Below, in pieces: positions 11,276-21,861 of a stretch of 64,000 nucleotides of DNA (within the stretch, counting starts at the first letter, position 1; every line of letters begins with the position of its first letter). This stretch comes from Bettongia penicillata ogilbyi. Its lineage: Eukaryota > Chordata > Mammalia > Diprotodontia > Potoroidae. The notes below the pieces were generated by a model. It did not search any database, was not told where the DNA came from, and saw only the letters and a list, made by a program, of their open reading frames with translations. The position numbers were made by a program, and so were the translations under genes. The stretch lies in NCBI GenBank assembly GCA_023548195.1, contig JAJHZJ010000251.1:620001-684000 (forward strand), in the 5' to 3' direction.

Positions 11276-11404
11276 CCAAGTCTGCCAAATTACACAGGGC
11301 CAACAGGTCTACCCGCACAAGTGGTTCACTTTCTGGGAAGTCAGATAAGATCTTGACCAGCAAGGAGATCACTCCATGCTTGACTAGTTCCTCCTGAAGT
11401 TCCT
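11276..11404 (-). CDS. exon 5 of RAP1GDS1-like gene (armadillo repeat)
   Basis: 129 nt, residues 124/125-166. The acceptor is TGTCTTCCAG and the donor TTGG|GTAAGG. The encoded block opens ELQEELVKHGVISLLVKIL and ends LLALCNLADL. In human SmgGDS the counterpart, as recalled, has .LINMGVIPTLVKLL and FGNLAEL. Spliced directly to exon 4 the split codon is AAG, which keeps the frame. A block of about 49 residues that lies between these two repeats in the long human isoform has no counterpart in the intron between them. Confidence 0.9.
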
Positions 11405-12064
11405 CTGGAAGACACAATTATAAAATAAAGATTTGTAAACAAAATTATCCATATTTGGAGTAAAAATTCATATTCTGCCAAAACTCCTGCCTTCCTTCCT
11501 CCAAAGCTCTGCTGACAGTTGATCATCATGTATTTTTTAAGCACTTTCCATGTTCCAGACATTGTTCTAGGTGCTGCAGATAGAATTAAACAATCCCTAG
11601 TCTTAAGGAGCACACTTGCGTGCTATCTATGAACTCCATAGTCAGCCTACAACCACCATAGACTGACTATTTATACACCCTCTTATAATACCAACAGTCT
11701 GCCTATAGGGATTCTATGGGAATTCTCTTGAGCTATGAAAACAATCCTCTGTTTTGGAGTTCTGGGAATTAAGGAACTCACTGAGATGCACTCAGTAGTG
11801 TTATTGGGATAGACTCAGTGTCATCAGGAGCCTTGTTTTGACCAAGTGGGAAAATAGATTTCCCTGCTCCTTAAAATGAACCTAGTTCTGTCTCTGTTCA
11901 CATCTCTCACTTTTCCAGGAAAGAAAAAGGAGGATGGCATGGGGATACCAAAGATAATAAAGGTGTCCTCTAGTCTAGGTTGCTTGTTTGGTTTCCTCAG
12001 GAATCAATCTTCAAAACAGCAAGTGTTATGGCTTTTGTACATAGGGTGAGCCACTTGGCATGTC

Positions 12065-12480
12065 ATTGTGCTAATTAATCAATAAGCATTGGTAACTGTG
12101 TGCCAGACTCTGTACTAAGCACTGGGGATGTAAAGACAAAAGCCTGTCCTCAGTGAACTTATATTCTAGTATCTATACAGTTATATATAAGACATATATG
12201 AATCAAATACAAAATAACACTGGGGTGAAGTAATGGGGGTGGAGAGATGGACCAAGAAAGGTCTCATGCAGAATGTGGTCCCTGAGTTGATTCTAATATC
12301 TGTAAAAAGGCATCAAGGAAGGTCATTCATATGTGAATCTTTGAGGAGAAGGAGACATGGCGCTCAAATAAGGCGGATTAGGAAAAGCCAGAATCAAACA
12401 GCAGTATCCTCATCTGTACATTTTAAGGGTTTAGATCAAAACTTTTTCATAGAAAGTGTTTGGCTCTTATATTAAGCAAG
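12065..12480 (-). repeat. L2/L3-like LINE, antisense
   Basis: Plus-strand landmarks are 'tcaataagcattggtaactg', 'gtactaagcactggggatgt', 'gtcctcagtgaacttatatt' and 'ggaccaagaaaggtctcatg', the reversed order of the marsupial L2-type 3' region. Confidence 0.6.
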
Positions 12481-12989
12481 ACATGTCAAGAATTTTGGGT
12501 TAGTCCTAATCTGTGGACCGGCTACTGCAGGCAGAGGCAATTCTGCTGATTGTGTATTGACTTAATGAATTTATCCCTAGTCTGAATGGTTGTCTTTTCT
12601 GAATTGTTCATGTCAGAGGTGCTCACAGTGGAGAAGTTGTGGCTATGTTGAGTGATAGGATCTTAGAGGTTATAGAGATTTTGGAAACTTGCGGATTTCA
12701 GAGTGGTCAGAATCATAGTATTTGGCCTCCAGAAGTGAAGACTTAGTGTGGGAAGTAGTGGTAGGTTTGGAGTACAGAATGATAGATTGATTCAAGTGTA
12801 TGAAATGCTGCATGGAATAAAAATTGGATTGGCTCTGATTGGTCTAGAGAAGAAATAGGAATAAGATTGAGGCTCAATGCACAAGGAGAAAAACGCCAAA
12901 AAGAATGAGAATGATCCCAAAGGGGAAAAGGGTTGCCTTGGCAGCTGGTGGGGTCCTGTGCTCTTTAAGTAGAAGCTAGATTTCCATTT

Positions 12990-13255
12990 GTCAGGGATAC
13001 TAGAGAAAGAGTTCTTGTATCTAGTCCTTTACCAAGATAAGAACTGCTTTATTTTTGTACATGTGGGTCTTTTTCTTATTTCTTCAATCTTTGGTGGGAT
13101 AGGGGGCAGTACAGGCTTAATACTGGTATTGCTGGATCAAAGGGTATGTATGCATAGGATAGTTACTTTTGGTACCTGAATCCATACTTGCTTTCTAGAA
13201 TGATTGGACCAGGTCACAGCTCTACCCACAGTGTCTCAATGTGCCAGTATGCCTA
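12990..13255 (+). repeat. L1 3'-end-like fragment
   Basis: Includes 'acatgtgggtctttttctta', 'ctggtattgctggatcaaag', 'tctagaatgattggaccagg' and 'cagctctacccacagtgtct'. The same order is found at 62,560-62,720. Confidence 0.55.
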
Positions 13256-13891
13256 GTTTAAAAGGCATAAACAGGTACACAGGCAATCACTTTTATAACC
13301 TGGTCCAGTTGGCTAGAATCTCTTGCCCATAACTGTGAGCCTTCTCTAATTCTGATGCCAATGCTATTCAAGAACAAAAAGCTCATCAGCCACTTCTGGG
13401 ATATGGAACTCCCACATTCTGAATTTTCTGCATGGGAATGCAGTCCTCAAGGAGAGACAGTTTGCATTTATCATCTGGTGTACAAATGCAGTCCATTTTT
13501 CTCAATAGTTCTATTTTTACCTAAAGTCAGAGGGCAATTTCTTACTGCCAGCCAGCCTTCTGTTGGCAATGAGAGAAAGCTCTCTGTAAATATCAAATGC
13601 TGTATAAATATGAAGAAATGTTCACCAATAACTCTTCCTTCCAAAGGATCAGCTGCTAAAAGGTAGGCCAGGTTTGGGAAACCAAAGTTAGGTCAGTGAT
13701 TTGGATTCAATGGACCACATTCCCCAAGGGACCTGAGGCTATTGTTCTCCTTCCAGCCTGACATCCGTCTGGCTGCTGTCAAATGCCACCTGTCAGGGGC
13801 TGAGCTCACTCCCAAGTGGCAGACAGCTCTCCACATGGCCCAGCAGCAGCTTAGAGGGAAGGAGTTTTCCCTTGCCAAACTTGGTACTTAC

Positions 13892-14017
13892 TGTTCCCAT
13901 AACAGATGCGCCCAATGGCCCTCCCAGCATGGAGCAGGAGATCTTGGTCAGAGCTTTCCAGATGGGGCAGCAGAGCAGACACCAAGCCAGCATCAATGCA
14001 GGATTGCTTTAGGTCCT
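13892..14017 (-). CDS. exon 4 of RAP1GDS1-like gene (armadillo repeat)
   Basis: 126 nt, residues 82/83-123. The acceptor is TATCTGCAG and the donor is a perfect AACA|GTAAGT. The encoded block starts DLKQSCIDAGLVSALLPHL and ends LLLHAGRAIGRICYGN. The DAGL... and GRA.G.ICY motifs match the second armadillo unit of human SmgGDS as remembered. The frame passes from exon 3 through a split GAG codon. Confidence 0.9.
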
Positions 14018-14237
14018 CTGCAGATACAGGAAAGAAAGGTTAAGGATAGTGTATGAGAAACAAAGAAGCTGGATATAAAGTGGCATGGCTACTGAATGCC
14101 TTAGGGACTGGTAGGTTTTATGGAATTCAGGAAGAAGGGAAGGTTGACTCCAGGAGTTCAGGGTGGAATACACTGAACAGAGGAAGCCCAAATAATAGTT
14201 TAAGGTGAAATCTGGTTAAAAATGAATGACATAGGAG

Positions 14238-14238
<1 letters not shown>

Positions 14239-14274
<36 letters not shown>
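14239..14274 (+). repeat. (TG)n microsatellite
   Basis: Uninterrupted TG dinucleotides over about 36 bases in intron 3. The flanking 14,018-15,180 shows no exon or confident repeat. Its minus-strand open frames are produced by the repeat. Confidence 0.95.
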
Positions 14275-14278
<4 letters not shown>

Positions 14279-15184
14279 GTAGTGAAGGAAGGTTAGAGCT
14301 GGGATTTGGATTGTGGGGTAAAGGAAGATACATGGAGAAATTATAGCTTTGGGTATTAAAATGAGGAATGAAGTTGCCTTCAATAATGGTGTATGCATTG
14401 TGGATCCACCTACTGGTTCCGGTTATTTTTCATTATCTCACTATTAATATTGATAGACTGCCCAATCTGGCTCCAACTCCAATCTAGCAGCCAGTCCCCT
14501 TCCCACAAAGTATGAATAAAGATGATCAGTCATATTGGTTTTCTGTACACCTTGAGAAGCCATTCTGTCCACAATCTCCTGACACCCAAAATATCCACTT
14601 CAGTGAGCAGGTGTTGGTTACTACAAAGTGAAGGGGCAGGAAATTTGATGAGGTCACTTGATTTGAGTTGGGGAAGGGAATGATGGAAAAAGAGGGTGCC
14701 ATAGAAAGAGGAAAAAGACAGGGAATTCTAGGATTCTAAGAGAGATAAGAGGCCAAAGACAAGAAAGACAAATTCCTGATACTATAATTTTGCCCAAATC
14801 AACTGTAGAAAAATGGTAGAGGGTCCAATGGTTGGAGTTTATATAGACAGATGGATGACTGCCTCTGAGAACACTGGTAAAATCTCTAGAAGAGTGGTAT
14901 CCAGAGGCCACAGGCTGGGTTCTACTGGGAAATTGCTAAGAGGGCAGGATTTCCAGAGTGACTTGGAATATTTACCTGGCATTTCTTAGAGGGAAACCCT
15001 ACCCTGGGTAAAGAAGGCAGTTAGAAGCTCTGAGGAGGCTCCTAGAAATAGTGATAGATGAGAAAACTTCTCTCTGCCTGAGGTTCCCCTGCTTCCTTTA
15101 CTGTTTGACTATTATCTCTCATGAGGTCTTTGATTATATATTTTGGTTTTTAGTTTTTTTCGCTAATGGCAAAATCCATATAGA

Positions 15185-15545
15185 CTCATGCCAGCTGAGT
15201 CAGGCCCTATGGAGTCCAGAAAGGCTGACATTTGAGGCCCTCTATGATCTATCCCTTACCCACTAATTCAGTCACATCTCTCCTTTCCTTCTCTATACAT
15301 ACTTTGCACTCCAACCAAATGATCATTTCCCAAACATTCCTCAAATTTCTCTACCTCTGTGTCTTTGCTTATGTCCTTCCCTATGTCCAGAATTCCTGAC
15401 ACCATCTCTGCCTTGGAAAATCTGACCCAATTTCCAGAATCTAAGTGTTTTCTGATTTGCCTCCCCCTACCCCCTGCCTTTCCTATGTTAGAAATTCCTC
15501 TTTCCTTCAAGTCTCTTTGGCATTTTGCTCCTATTTCAATGGCCC
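15185..15545 (+). repeat. L2-type LINE 3' fragment
   Basis: Landmarks in sense order are 'tttgaggccctctatgatct', 'aattcagtcacatctctcct', 'ctctgtgtctttgcttatgt' and 'ctatgtccagaattcctgac'. Confidence 0.65.
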
Positions 15546-15790
15546 TCATGACAATAATAGCATTATATGTACTTTAATTTTAAAACACTTTGTTTATGTT
15601 ATTTCATTTCATCCTCACAGCAGCCATGTGAAATAGATGCTATTACTATTATTACCCTCATTTTAAAGATGAGAAAACTGAGGTGAAGAGGGGTTAAGTG
15701 ATATCCAAAGTTAAGTTTCTCAGGCAGGATTCAAAGAAAAGTCTTTCTAACTCTAAGCCAAATGCTCTATCCATGGTACTACCACCACAT
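15546..15790 (-). repeat. MIR-like SINE, antisense
   Basis: Landmarks are 'ttcatcctcacagcagccat', 'cctcattttaaagatgagaa', 'gatatccaaagttaagtttc' and 'ccaaatgctctatccatggt'. It abuts the L2 fragment on its left. Confidence 0.65.
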
Positions 15791-15851
15791 TCTGCCTTGT
15801 ATTTTAATTATTCCTATACTGATCATATCTTCCCCTGCTAGGCTGCTTGTT

Positions 15852-16155
15852 GAGGCAACTAGGTAGTGCAGTGGATAGAGCACCAGTGCAGGAGTCAAGA
15901 GGACCTGAGTTGAAATCTCACCTCAGACACTCACTAGCTGTGTGACCTTGGGCAAGTCATTTAACCCCAATTGCCTCATCCTGGGTCATCTCCAGTCATC
16001 CTGATAAATATCTGGTCACTGAATTCAGATGACTCTGGAGGAGAAGTGAGACTGGTGGCCTGCACAGCCCTCCCTCACTCGAAACAAAGTCAAGTACAAG
16101 TCATGTCATTATTTCTCTGATGGTATGGTCTTCAGCAACGAAGGACAAACACACA
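15852..16155 (+). repeat. full-length tRNA-derived marsupial SINE
   Basis: The tRNA-like head 'ctaggtagtgcagtggatag' is followed by a B-box-like 'gagttgaaatctcacctcag', 'gtgtgaccttgggcaagtca', and then a distinct body 'gtcatctccagtcatcctga' ... 'gaaacaaagtcaagtacaag'. It ends at 'gaaggacaaacacac'. An antisense partial copy of the same body lies at 25,365-25,530. Confidence 0.8.
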
Positions 16156-16524
16156 CTTGCTTGTTGTATTCAATGATTTAGATTCAATCAATAAGCATTA
16201 ATAAGTACTATGTGACAGACATTAAGGGTGCAAATACAAATGTGAGTCTGGTCCTGCCCTTAGCCCTTCTGGTACTGGAAAGATGAGCAGCCATCTCCGA
16301 TTGCCCATTTTTCCCTCACTCCTGATTAGTTTATGAGGAAGGGCCAGTTTCCCCAAAGGCCACCCAGTGCTGTGTTTCTACTGAGGGAACCCCTGCCTCT
16401 GAGTTGCTCGGTGTTACTATGGTGGGTGGCTCCATTTCCTCACATCCTTGGCTCAGCAGAAGGAATGTTCTGACTTGGGAGATAGGCTCAGGTAACCCTT
16501 ATTCTATGGAGACTAAGCTCTTAC

Positions 16525-16647
16525 CATTCTTAGCCAGCTCTGCAAGAACTTGTGCAGCGGGCACTGCACAGCGTGGATGACTTGTCAGAATCTGGCCCAA
16601 AGTTGTGAAAATCCCACTGGTTTCCAGAAGGTTCCTTGATAGCTGTT
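16525..16647 (-). CDS. exon 3 of RAP1GDS1-like gene (armadillo repeat)
   Basis: 123 nt, residues 41/42-81. The acceptor is TTCTTCTTGCAG and the donor AATG|GTAAGA. The encoded block starts QLSRNLLETSGIFTTLGQIL and ends PAAQVLAELAKN. The human counterpart carries ASGIL near the start and IIAEVAKN at the end, as recalled. This N-terminal repeat is noticeably more diverged than exons 8 and 9. Confidence 0.88.
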
Positions 16648-16919
16648 CTGCAAGAAGAAAAGATGGTTGATGGTTACAGAATTTCCAGGTTGTAAGGGAG
16701 CCCAGATGCCATTTAAGCCTTTCTTTTTTACAGACTGATTCTCAGAGTTTAAAACTCGTGCAGAAGTAGTTGGTGGCAGAATCGAAAACAGAACCATGGT
16801 ATTTAGACTTCTAGCACAGCATCCTTGCCAAAGCACTATACACCTTTGTTTAGTCCATTGTTGCTTTCAGGGCCTCTGACAATTAGATATTGGAATGAGC
16901 TTGGGAAAAGGAAGGGAAG

Positions 16920-17160
16920 AGCATGCCTACTATGTGCCAGGTACTGGATTAAACACTTTACAAATATTTCATTTCATCTTCACAACAACCCTGTGAGATA
17001 GGTGCTGTTATTATCCACATTTTACAGTTGAGGAAACTGAGGCAGACAGAGGGTAAGTGAGTTGCTCAGGGTCACACATCTAGGAAGTGCCTAAGGCTGG
17101 ATTTGAACTGAAGTTTTACTGACTCCAGTTCTAGCACACTATTCACTGGACCACCTTGGG
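16920..17160 (-). repeat. MIR/THER-like SINE, antisense
   Basis: Well preserved: 'cctactatgtgccaggtact', 'cacaacaaccctgtgagata', 'cattttacagttgaggaaac', 'gttgctcagggtcacacatc' and 'ctattcactggaccaccttg'. Confidence 0.75.
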
Positions 17161-17439
17161 TCTGGGGGAGCAGAGGCACAGGTAGGCACATTATGCAAGG
17201 AGATTTGAGTAGGAAGACTTCCCATAAAGCCAAATTTGCCATCCTGGAAATCTGTCAGATTTTCCTTCAGGTGGCCTGGGTCAAAGTTTTGCAGCTTGAT
17301 ACATCATGAATACCTTTCAAATCAGCAGAAAAAAGCAAAGCAAAGCAAAACAAATAATACAAGAAATCTCTCATTATCTGACTCTGAAGATTGCTTCCCT
17401 GGGCAGTTGTTACTTAAAAACCTGATATCAGACTAAGAC

Positions 17440-17760
17440 ATCCACAGATCAGCATGGTGGGAGTTGCATTTGCAAACTAAAAATAGACAAAGACTTTTTA
17501 TTGCTTTCCTTTGTTAACTGTGACAACAAAGCAGCAGCCATAATTAGTTTTGCATCTGAGGACTTGTAGTGCAGCAATCAGCTAGTGGGGATGATTATAG
17601 GGTTCACCTCTGCTGGTATCAACAGATTTTCTTTGTTGCTACAAAATATGGAGTGATTTTCCTGCTCTGTTTCACGACATCCCATAATTAGAATATATTA
17701 TCTTGACTTTTCAGCTATCTTGGTGTCATCCAAGGGTACAATATGGTCATGTAAGGAATG
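17440..17760. promoter_or_regulatory. candidate intronic enhancer (motif cluster)
   Basis: This is part of a repeat-free block (about 17,165-17,990) in intron 2. It holds an exact MEF2 consensus CTAAAAATAG at 17,477-17,486. An inverted pair of SOX-type motifs follows, CTTTGTT (17,509-17,515) and AACAAAG (17,525-17,531), then a homeodomain core CATAATTAG at about 17,540, a TTTTGCAT half-octamer, and further CTTTGTT and CATAATTAG copies at 17,630-17,695. The motifs are seen directly. Enhancer function is inference. Confidence 0.35.
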
Positions 17761-17999
17761 GCAGACCCTATTATCAGTGGTCAGGTTGCTAATGGTAAAC
17801 ACTGTTTCAAAAAGAATGCCTTATGTTGGAAATCTTGGTATACATCCCCCTTTTTCTGCTTCTCCTAGAAGGTAAACCCAGTAGCCTTCACATATGGGGT
17901 TGAGGGAAGGCATAGAAGCAGTGGAATGTAAGCTCTTTGAAGGTAAACACTTTCTTTTTTTTCCCCTTTGGAACCCTAGTGCGTGACTCTTCTCTTCTT

Positions 18000-18206
18000 C
18001 CCCTTCCCTTCCCTTCCGTTCCCTTCCGTTCCCTTCCCTTCCAATCCCTTCCCTTCCTTTTCCTTCCCACTCTTTATCCTTTTCTCTCTCTTCCTTCCTT
18101 CCTTCCTTCCTTCCTTCCTTCCTTCCTTCCTTCCTTCCTTCCTTCCTTCCTTCCTTCCTTCCTTCCTTCCTTCCTTCCTTCCTTCCTTCCTTCCTTCCTT
18201 CCTTCC
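18000..18206 (+). repeat. (CCCTT)n / (TTCC)n pyrimidine tract
   Basis: Imperfect CCCTTCC units run to about 18,065 and then pure TTCC from 18,091 to 18,206. All long open frames here, on either strand, are repeat-encoded artefacts. Confidence 0.97.
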
Positions 18207-18439
18207 TCTCTTTTTGATATTGGACCTGTGATTTCTTTGGCATGGAGAACTTTCAGTGAGGGGACAGATTGACACCTGCTTGGCAATTTATGTTCTGAAA
18301 GAGTGCAAGGGATACCAAGAAGCTAAGTGATTTGTCCAGGATCAGTATGAGTCAGAGGTGGGACTTGAAACCTTGTGTTCCTGACACAGACAATGCCTCT
18401 CTATCTATATTATAGTAGGCTGCATTTCATGGAGGGAAC

Positions 18440-18695
18440 ATACTATTGTTGAGTTGTTCAGCTGTGACTCACTCTTTGTGATCCTATTTGGGATTTTCTT
18501 GGCAACGACACCTGAGTGACTTGCCATTTCTTTCTCTAGCTCATTTTATAGGTGAGAAAACTGAGGCAAACAGAGTTAAGTGGCTTGCCCAGGGTCACGC
18601 AGATAATAAATGTCTGCAGCTGGATATGAACTCAAGAAGATGGGTCTTCCTGATTCTAAGACCAGTGTTCTATCCACTGCATCATCCAGCACTTA
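18440..18695 (-). repeat. CORE-SINE (MAR1-type), antisense, full length
   Basis: Starts 'gttgttcagctgtgactcac', continues 'gatttcttggcaa'-type sequence, 'aaactgaggcaaacagagtt', 'cttgcccagggtcacgcaga', and ends 'ttctatccactgcatcatcc'. It is the reverse of the sense copies at 21,527 and 30,476. A shorter MIR-like antisense piece precedes it at 18,300-18,430. Confidence 0.8.
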
Positions 18696-18699
18696 AATA

Positions 18700-19578
18700 A
18701 ATGCTTGAATTGAACCAGGAATTTTTGTGTCATAGGCAATACCACAAAGTATAGTAGGGGTGAGTGGCAGGAGGATCTCCTTCAAATGAAATGGTATGTG
18801 GCAAGGCACTGTCCTTTGGGGAAAGGAGGCAGAGATCCTGGGGCATTAGGTGCCACTGAAGGGGAAACTTCCTTATGGAGAAGAGAGAGGAGAAAGGAGG
18901 GTGACTGAAGATCTCCTGGAATTTTGCTTTCAATTTTATAGATTCCTATTATAATTTATTATAATTATTATAATTTCTATTTTATAGATTCCTATTTTAA
19001 TTATTTAGCATTCTTGCTAACTAGGTGGCAAGTTTTTTTGTATCTATGCTGCTGAAGGATTGTAAGTGGCATCAGTGCTGTTTAATTTTGGTGCCCTCTA
19101 AAGCCAGCTTCCTGGGACAAAGCTCCACCTGTCCTGTCCTGGTTCTGGCCCTACCAGGAAGACTGTAGCTTGATGAATCAAAACTATGACAAATTTTGTG
19201 CAGAGAGAAGCCCCTCTCTTTCTTGCCCTTGAACATTCCCTAATGGAGGGGATATTGAACAAAGACAACAGTTGAGGACATCTTGTTTTGATTCAGCTGA
19301 ATGAATCTCCCTTGCCTGACTTAGTGTCCCAATCCACCAGCCAAGAGTCGGAGCACCCCTGGAAACCCTAGTGGCTCCTTTACGAGTCTTTAGTCTCTTG
19401 AGCCAACCAAGTCTTAAGGAAATGTTACAGGGCCTTTTTACAAAAAGCTAATTTAATCTAGAGGAAGGGCTAGGATATTGCTCCAACCACACCAATTTAC
19501 ATTTGCAATATGGTGTTAATTAGATAATTAATTAAAGGGGGGAATTCATAACAGCATTATGTCTCATTTGTTGGCTAC
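18700..19578. other. intron 2 unique sequence
   Basis: AT-rich duplicated words (ttataattatt...) occur at 18,935-19,015, and then repeat-free sequence from 19,060 to about 19,560. The latter ends in overlapping homeodomain-type cores (ttaattagataattaattaa, near 19,515-19,535). I see no exon. Confidence 0.4.
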
Positions 19579-19579
19579 A

Positions 19580-19790
19580 AAATATACATGTATTATCACA
19601 TTTTATTCTTACAGCAGTCCTGTGAAATAGCCAGGGAAAGTATCATTATTCTCATTTTACTGATGGGAAAATTGAGGCTTAGAATGGTTGGGTGGCTTGC
19701 CCAAGAACACAATAACTTGTGGGATTGGCAAAGCTGAAACTTGAACCCAGGTCTTATTCTGCCTAGCTTTTTTTCCATGACTAAAACTAT
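19580..19790 (-). repeat. MIR-like SINE, antisense
   Basis: Reads 'cattttattcttacagcagt', 'ctcattttactgatgggaaa', 'ggtggcttgcccaagaacac' and 'cttgaacccaggtcttattc'. A short antisense L2-type 3' end follows at 19,910-20,000. Confidence 0.65.
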
Positions 19791-20002
19791 TTCACCTAAT
19801 GAGAAACCCTTGAAATAGTATCTTAAACTTCCTTTCTATTCTTAATGACATTTGAAAAGAGCTGGACAATCAATGAATAAGTAGCCTATGAATCTGTATT
19901 GAGTTAAATGAGTGAGATGTTTATTAAATCCGTTGCTAAATGATGGGTGTACAAATACAAAAAATAGTCCCTAACCTTAAGGAGCTTGAATTCTAAAATG
20001 GG

Positions 20003-20930
20003 GGGACCACCTATAGAGGGCAGTGGTGTCCAGGAAGGCATACTATGTCTTGGGAAGACACATGGATGAAACAGAGCCAAGGTGGGAGTTGACTGAAATA
20101 CCCTTTATAGCATTAATGGTAGTATTGAATATAAGACTGACATGACAAGCCCTCGGTCCTTTTTTAATTCAACGGGAACACAGGAAATTTCTTCCTTCAC
20201 TCATGCCTGGAACATTCTTTTCCCTCTACTGATCTAAATATTGCCTTGTCCACATTTCTAGCGCTAAAGCAGAATTGGAAGCTTGGAGGATTCATGTGCA
20301 TTCTTACAGCTTGGCTAATCAATCACCTGGCTGCATTTGGTGGTGAAAATACCTTCACAGCTGCAGCACATGAGGCCTTGAGTTTCAGGATTGGGGCTGG
20401 TTTCAGGATGGCTTGGAAAGGCTTTCAGCTGAGACTAGAGAAGAACTATCTCACCCAGTCAGTTCAGGGAAGGGATGCTGAAGATCAGCACATGGGTCTC
20501 ACCAATTACTGGTTTTCATTTTCATGTACTGAGTCATCTCAGGTCTTAGTACTCTCAGTGCATCTCAGGTTTTATAGTACTCAGGGTAAGCTACAGTTCT
20601 AGTGGGAATGTCCAACATGTCTGCAAGAAACAGAGATTACTTGTTTTGCCTTGCTCCCCTGAGGGACTTATCTCTTCTTGTCTGGTTGTGTGTTTTATGT
20701 GCCCTATCTGGGGTTATCCTTGGTTATTGATTCAGAAGTAGGTTGTCTGTTACCTGTGCCCTGGTCTACGTGAGTTATTGTGTGTGTGTGTGTGTGTGTG
20801 TGCTCTTGTGTTAGCCAAGCAACCAGCTATTAAGTGGTCTGTAATGAGAATTCACAAACTCTTGTCTGAAACAACAATCTGAAATCCCACCTTCACTTAA
20901 GAACAGGTAGGAACAGAGGCAGCGTGCTGT
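20003..20930. other. intron 2 unique sequence with short (TG)n
   Basis: No repeat family or exon was recognised from 20,003 to 20,930 except a (TG)n run at 20,778-20,801. The 118-codon plus-strand open frame at 20,246-20,602 has no recognisable domain and lies antisense to the gene. I treat it as chance. Confidence 0.4.
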
Positions 20931-21229
20931 CATCAAGAGCTGACCTTGAAGGCCTTGGCTTCCAGTCTTGCCTTTAATAGGTACTGGCTGCTTGGTTGTA
21001 GGCAAGTCATTTAATCTTTTGGTGCTCAAATGCTTAATCACAGTGTCTGGCACATAGTAGGCCTTTGATAGACACTTATTTCCTCTCTCTTCTTCCTCCC
21101 TGGAAATTCTCAAAGAAGATATAGCAGCAGAATTGTTGCCAATCAGCACTGGTGGAGAGAACTTCCTAATCAGGGTGCTTCCTATGCCAAGGAAATCAAA
21201 AGTTCAGGCCTTTTGTCACCGTTTTCCTG

Positions 21230-21373
<144 letters not shown>

Positions 21374-21526
21374 ATGAGCTACCTGACCATGAGCCTACTG
21401 CAAGGTCCATTTTGTGTAGTAGAGTGTGTGCTGTACTTGACATCAGGATGACCTATATCAAATTTTACCCTTATAGCCAACTTACCCCTTCTATATCTGT
21501 TTATTTGTTTGTAAAAATAGGTCAAA

Positions 21527-21778
21527 AGGGAAGCTAGATGGTCCAATGAATAGAGTGCTGGGTCTGGAGTCAAGAAGACCTGAGTTCAAATCCAACCTCA
21601 GGCTAGCTATATTAACTTGGGCAAGTCACTTGACCTTGTTTGCCTCAGTTTTCTCATCTGTAAAATGAGCTGGAGGAGGACATGGTAAATCACTCTGGTA
21701 TCTCTACCAAGAAAACTCCAAATGTGGTCATGAAGAGTCAGACATGACTGAAATAACTGAACAACGATAAAATAAGGC
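21527..21778 (+). repeat. CORE-SINE (MAR1-type), full length
   Basis: The head is 'gaagctagatggtccaatga', the B-box-like word 'gagttcaaatc', then 'gcaagtcacttgaccttgtt', 'catctgtaaaatgagctgga' and 'aagaagactccaaatg'-type body, ending 'actgaacaacgataaaata'. Confidence 0.85.
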
Positions 21779-21861
21779 ACAAAATACCTATGTTATTTAA
21801 CTTATAGGGATTGTGGTGAGGCATAAATTCATTTAAAGTACTTTGGAAACTTGTGATGCCA

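Larger units (their letters stand above)
11405..13891. other. intron 4, no alternative exon seen
   Basis: I read the minus strand for a phase-1 exon of about 147 nt matching the segment unique to the long SmgGDS isoform and saw none. The interval contains antisense L2/L3 3'-end pieces at 11,519-11,615 and 12,065-12,480 and an L1 3'-end-like piece at 12,990-13,255. The remaining sequence is unassigned. Confidence 0.6.

Noticed and set aside
13693..13878. Minus-strand frame next to exon 4 considered as an extra exon
   Set aside because: It lies after a perfect GTAAGT donor, has no similarity to SmgGDS and no acceptor/donor pair in phase.
17821..18286. Long open frames on both strands (up to 140 codons) over the TTCC tract
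   Set aside because: Frames arise from a tetranucleotide repeat that has no stops in several frames; composition is almost only K/E/G/R or L/P/S/F.
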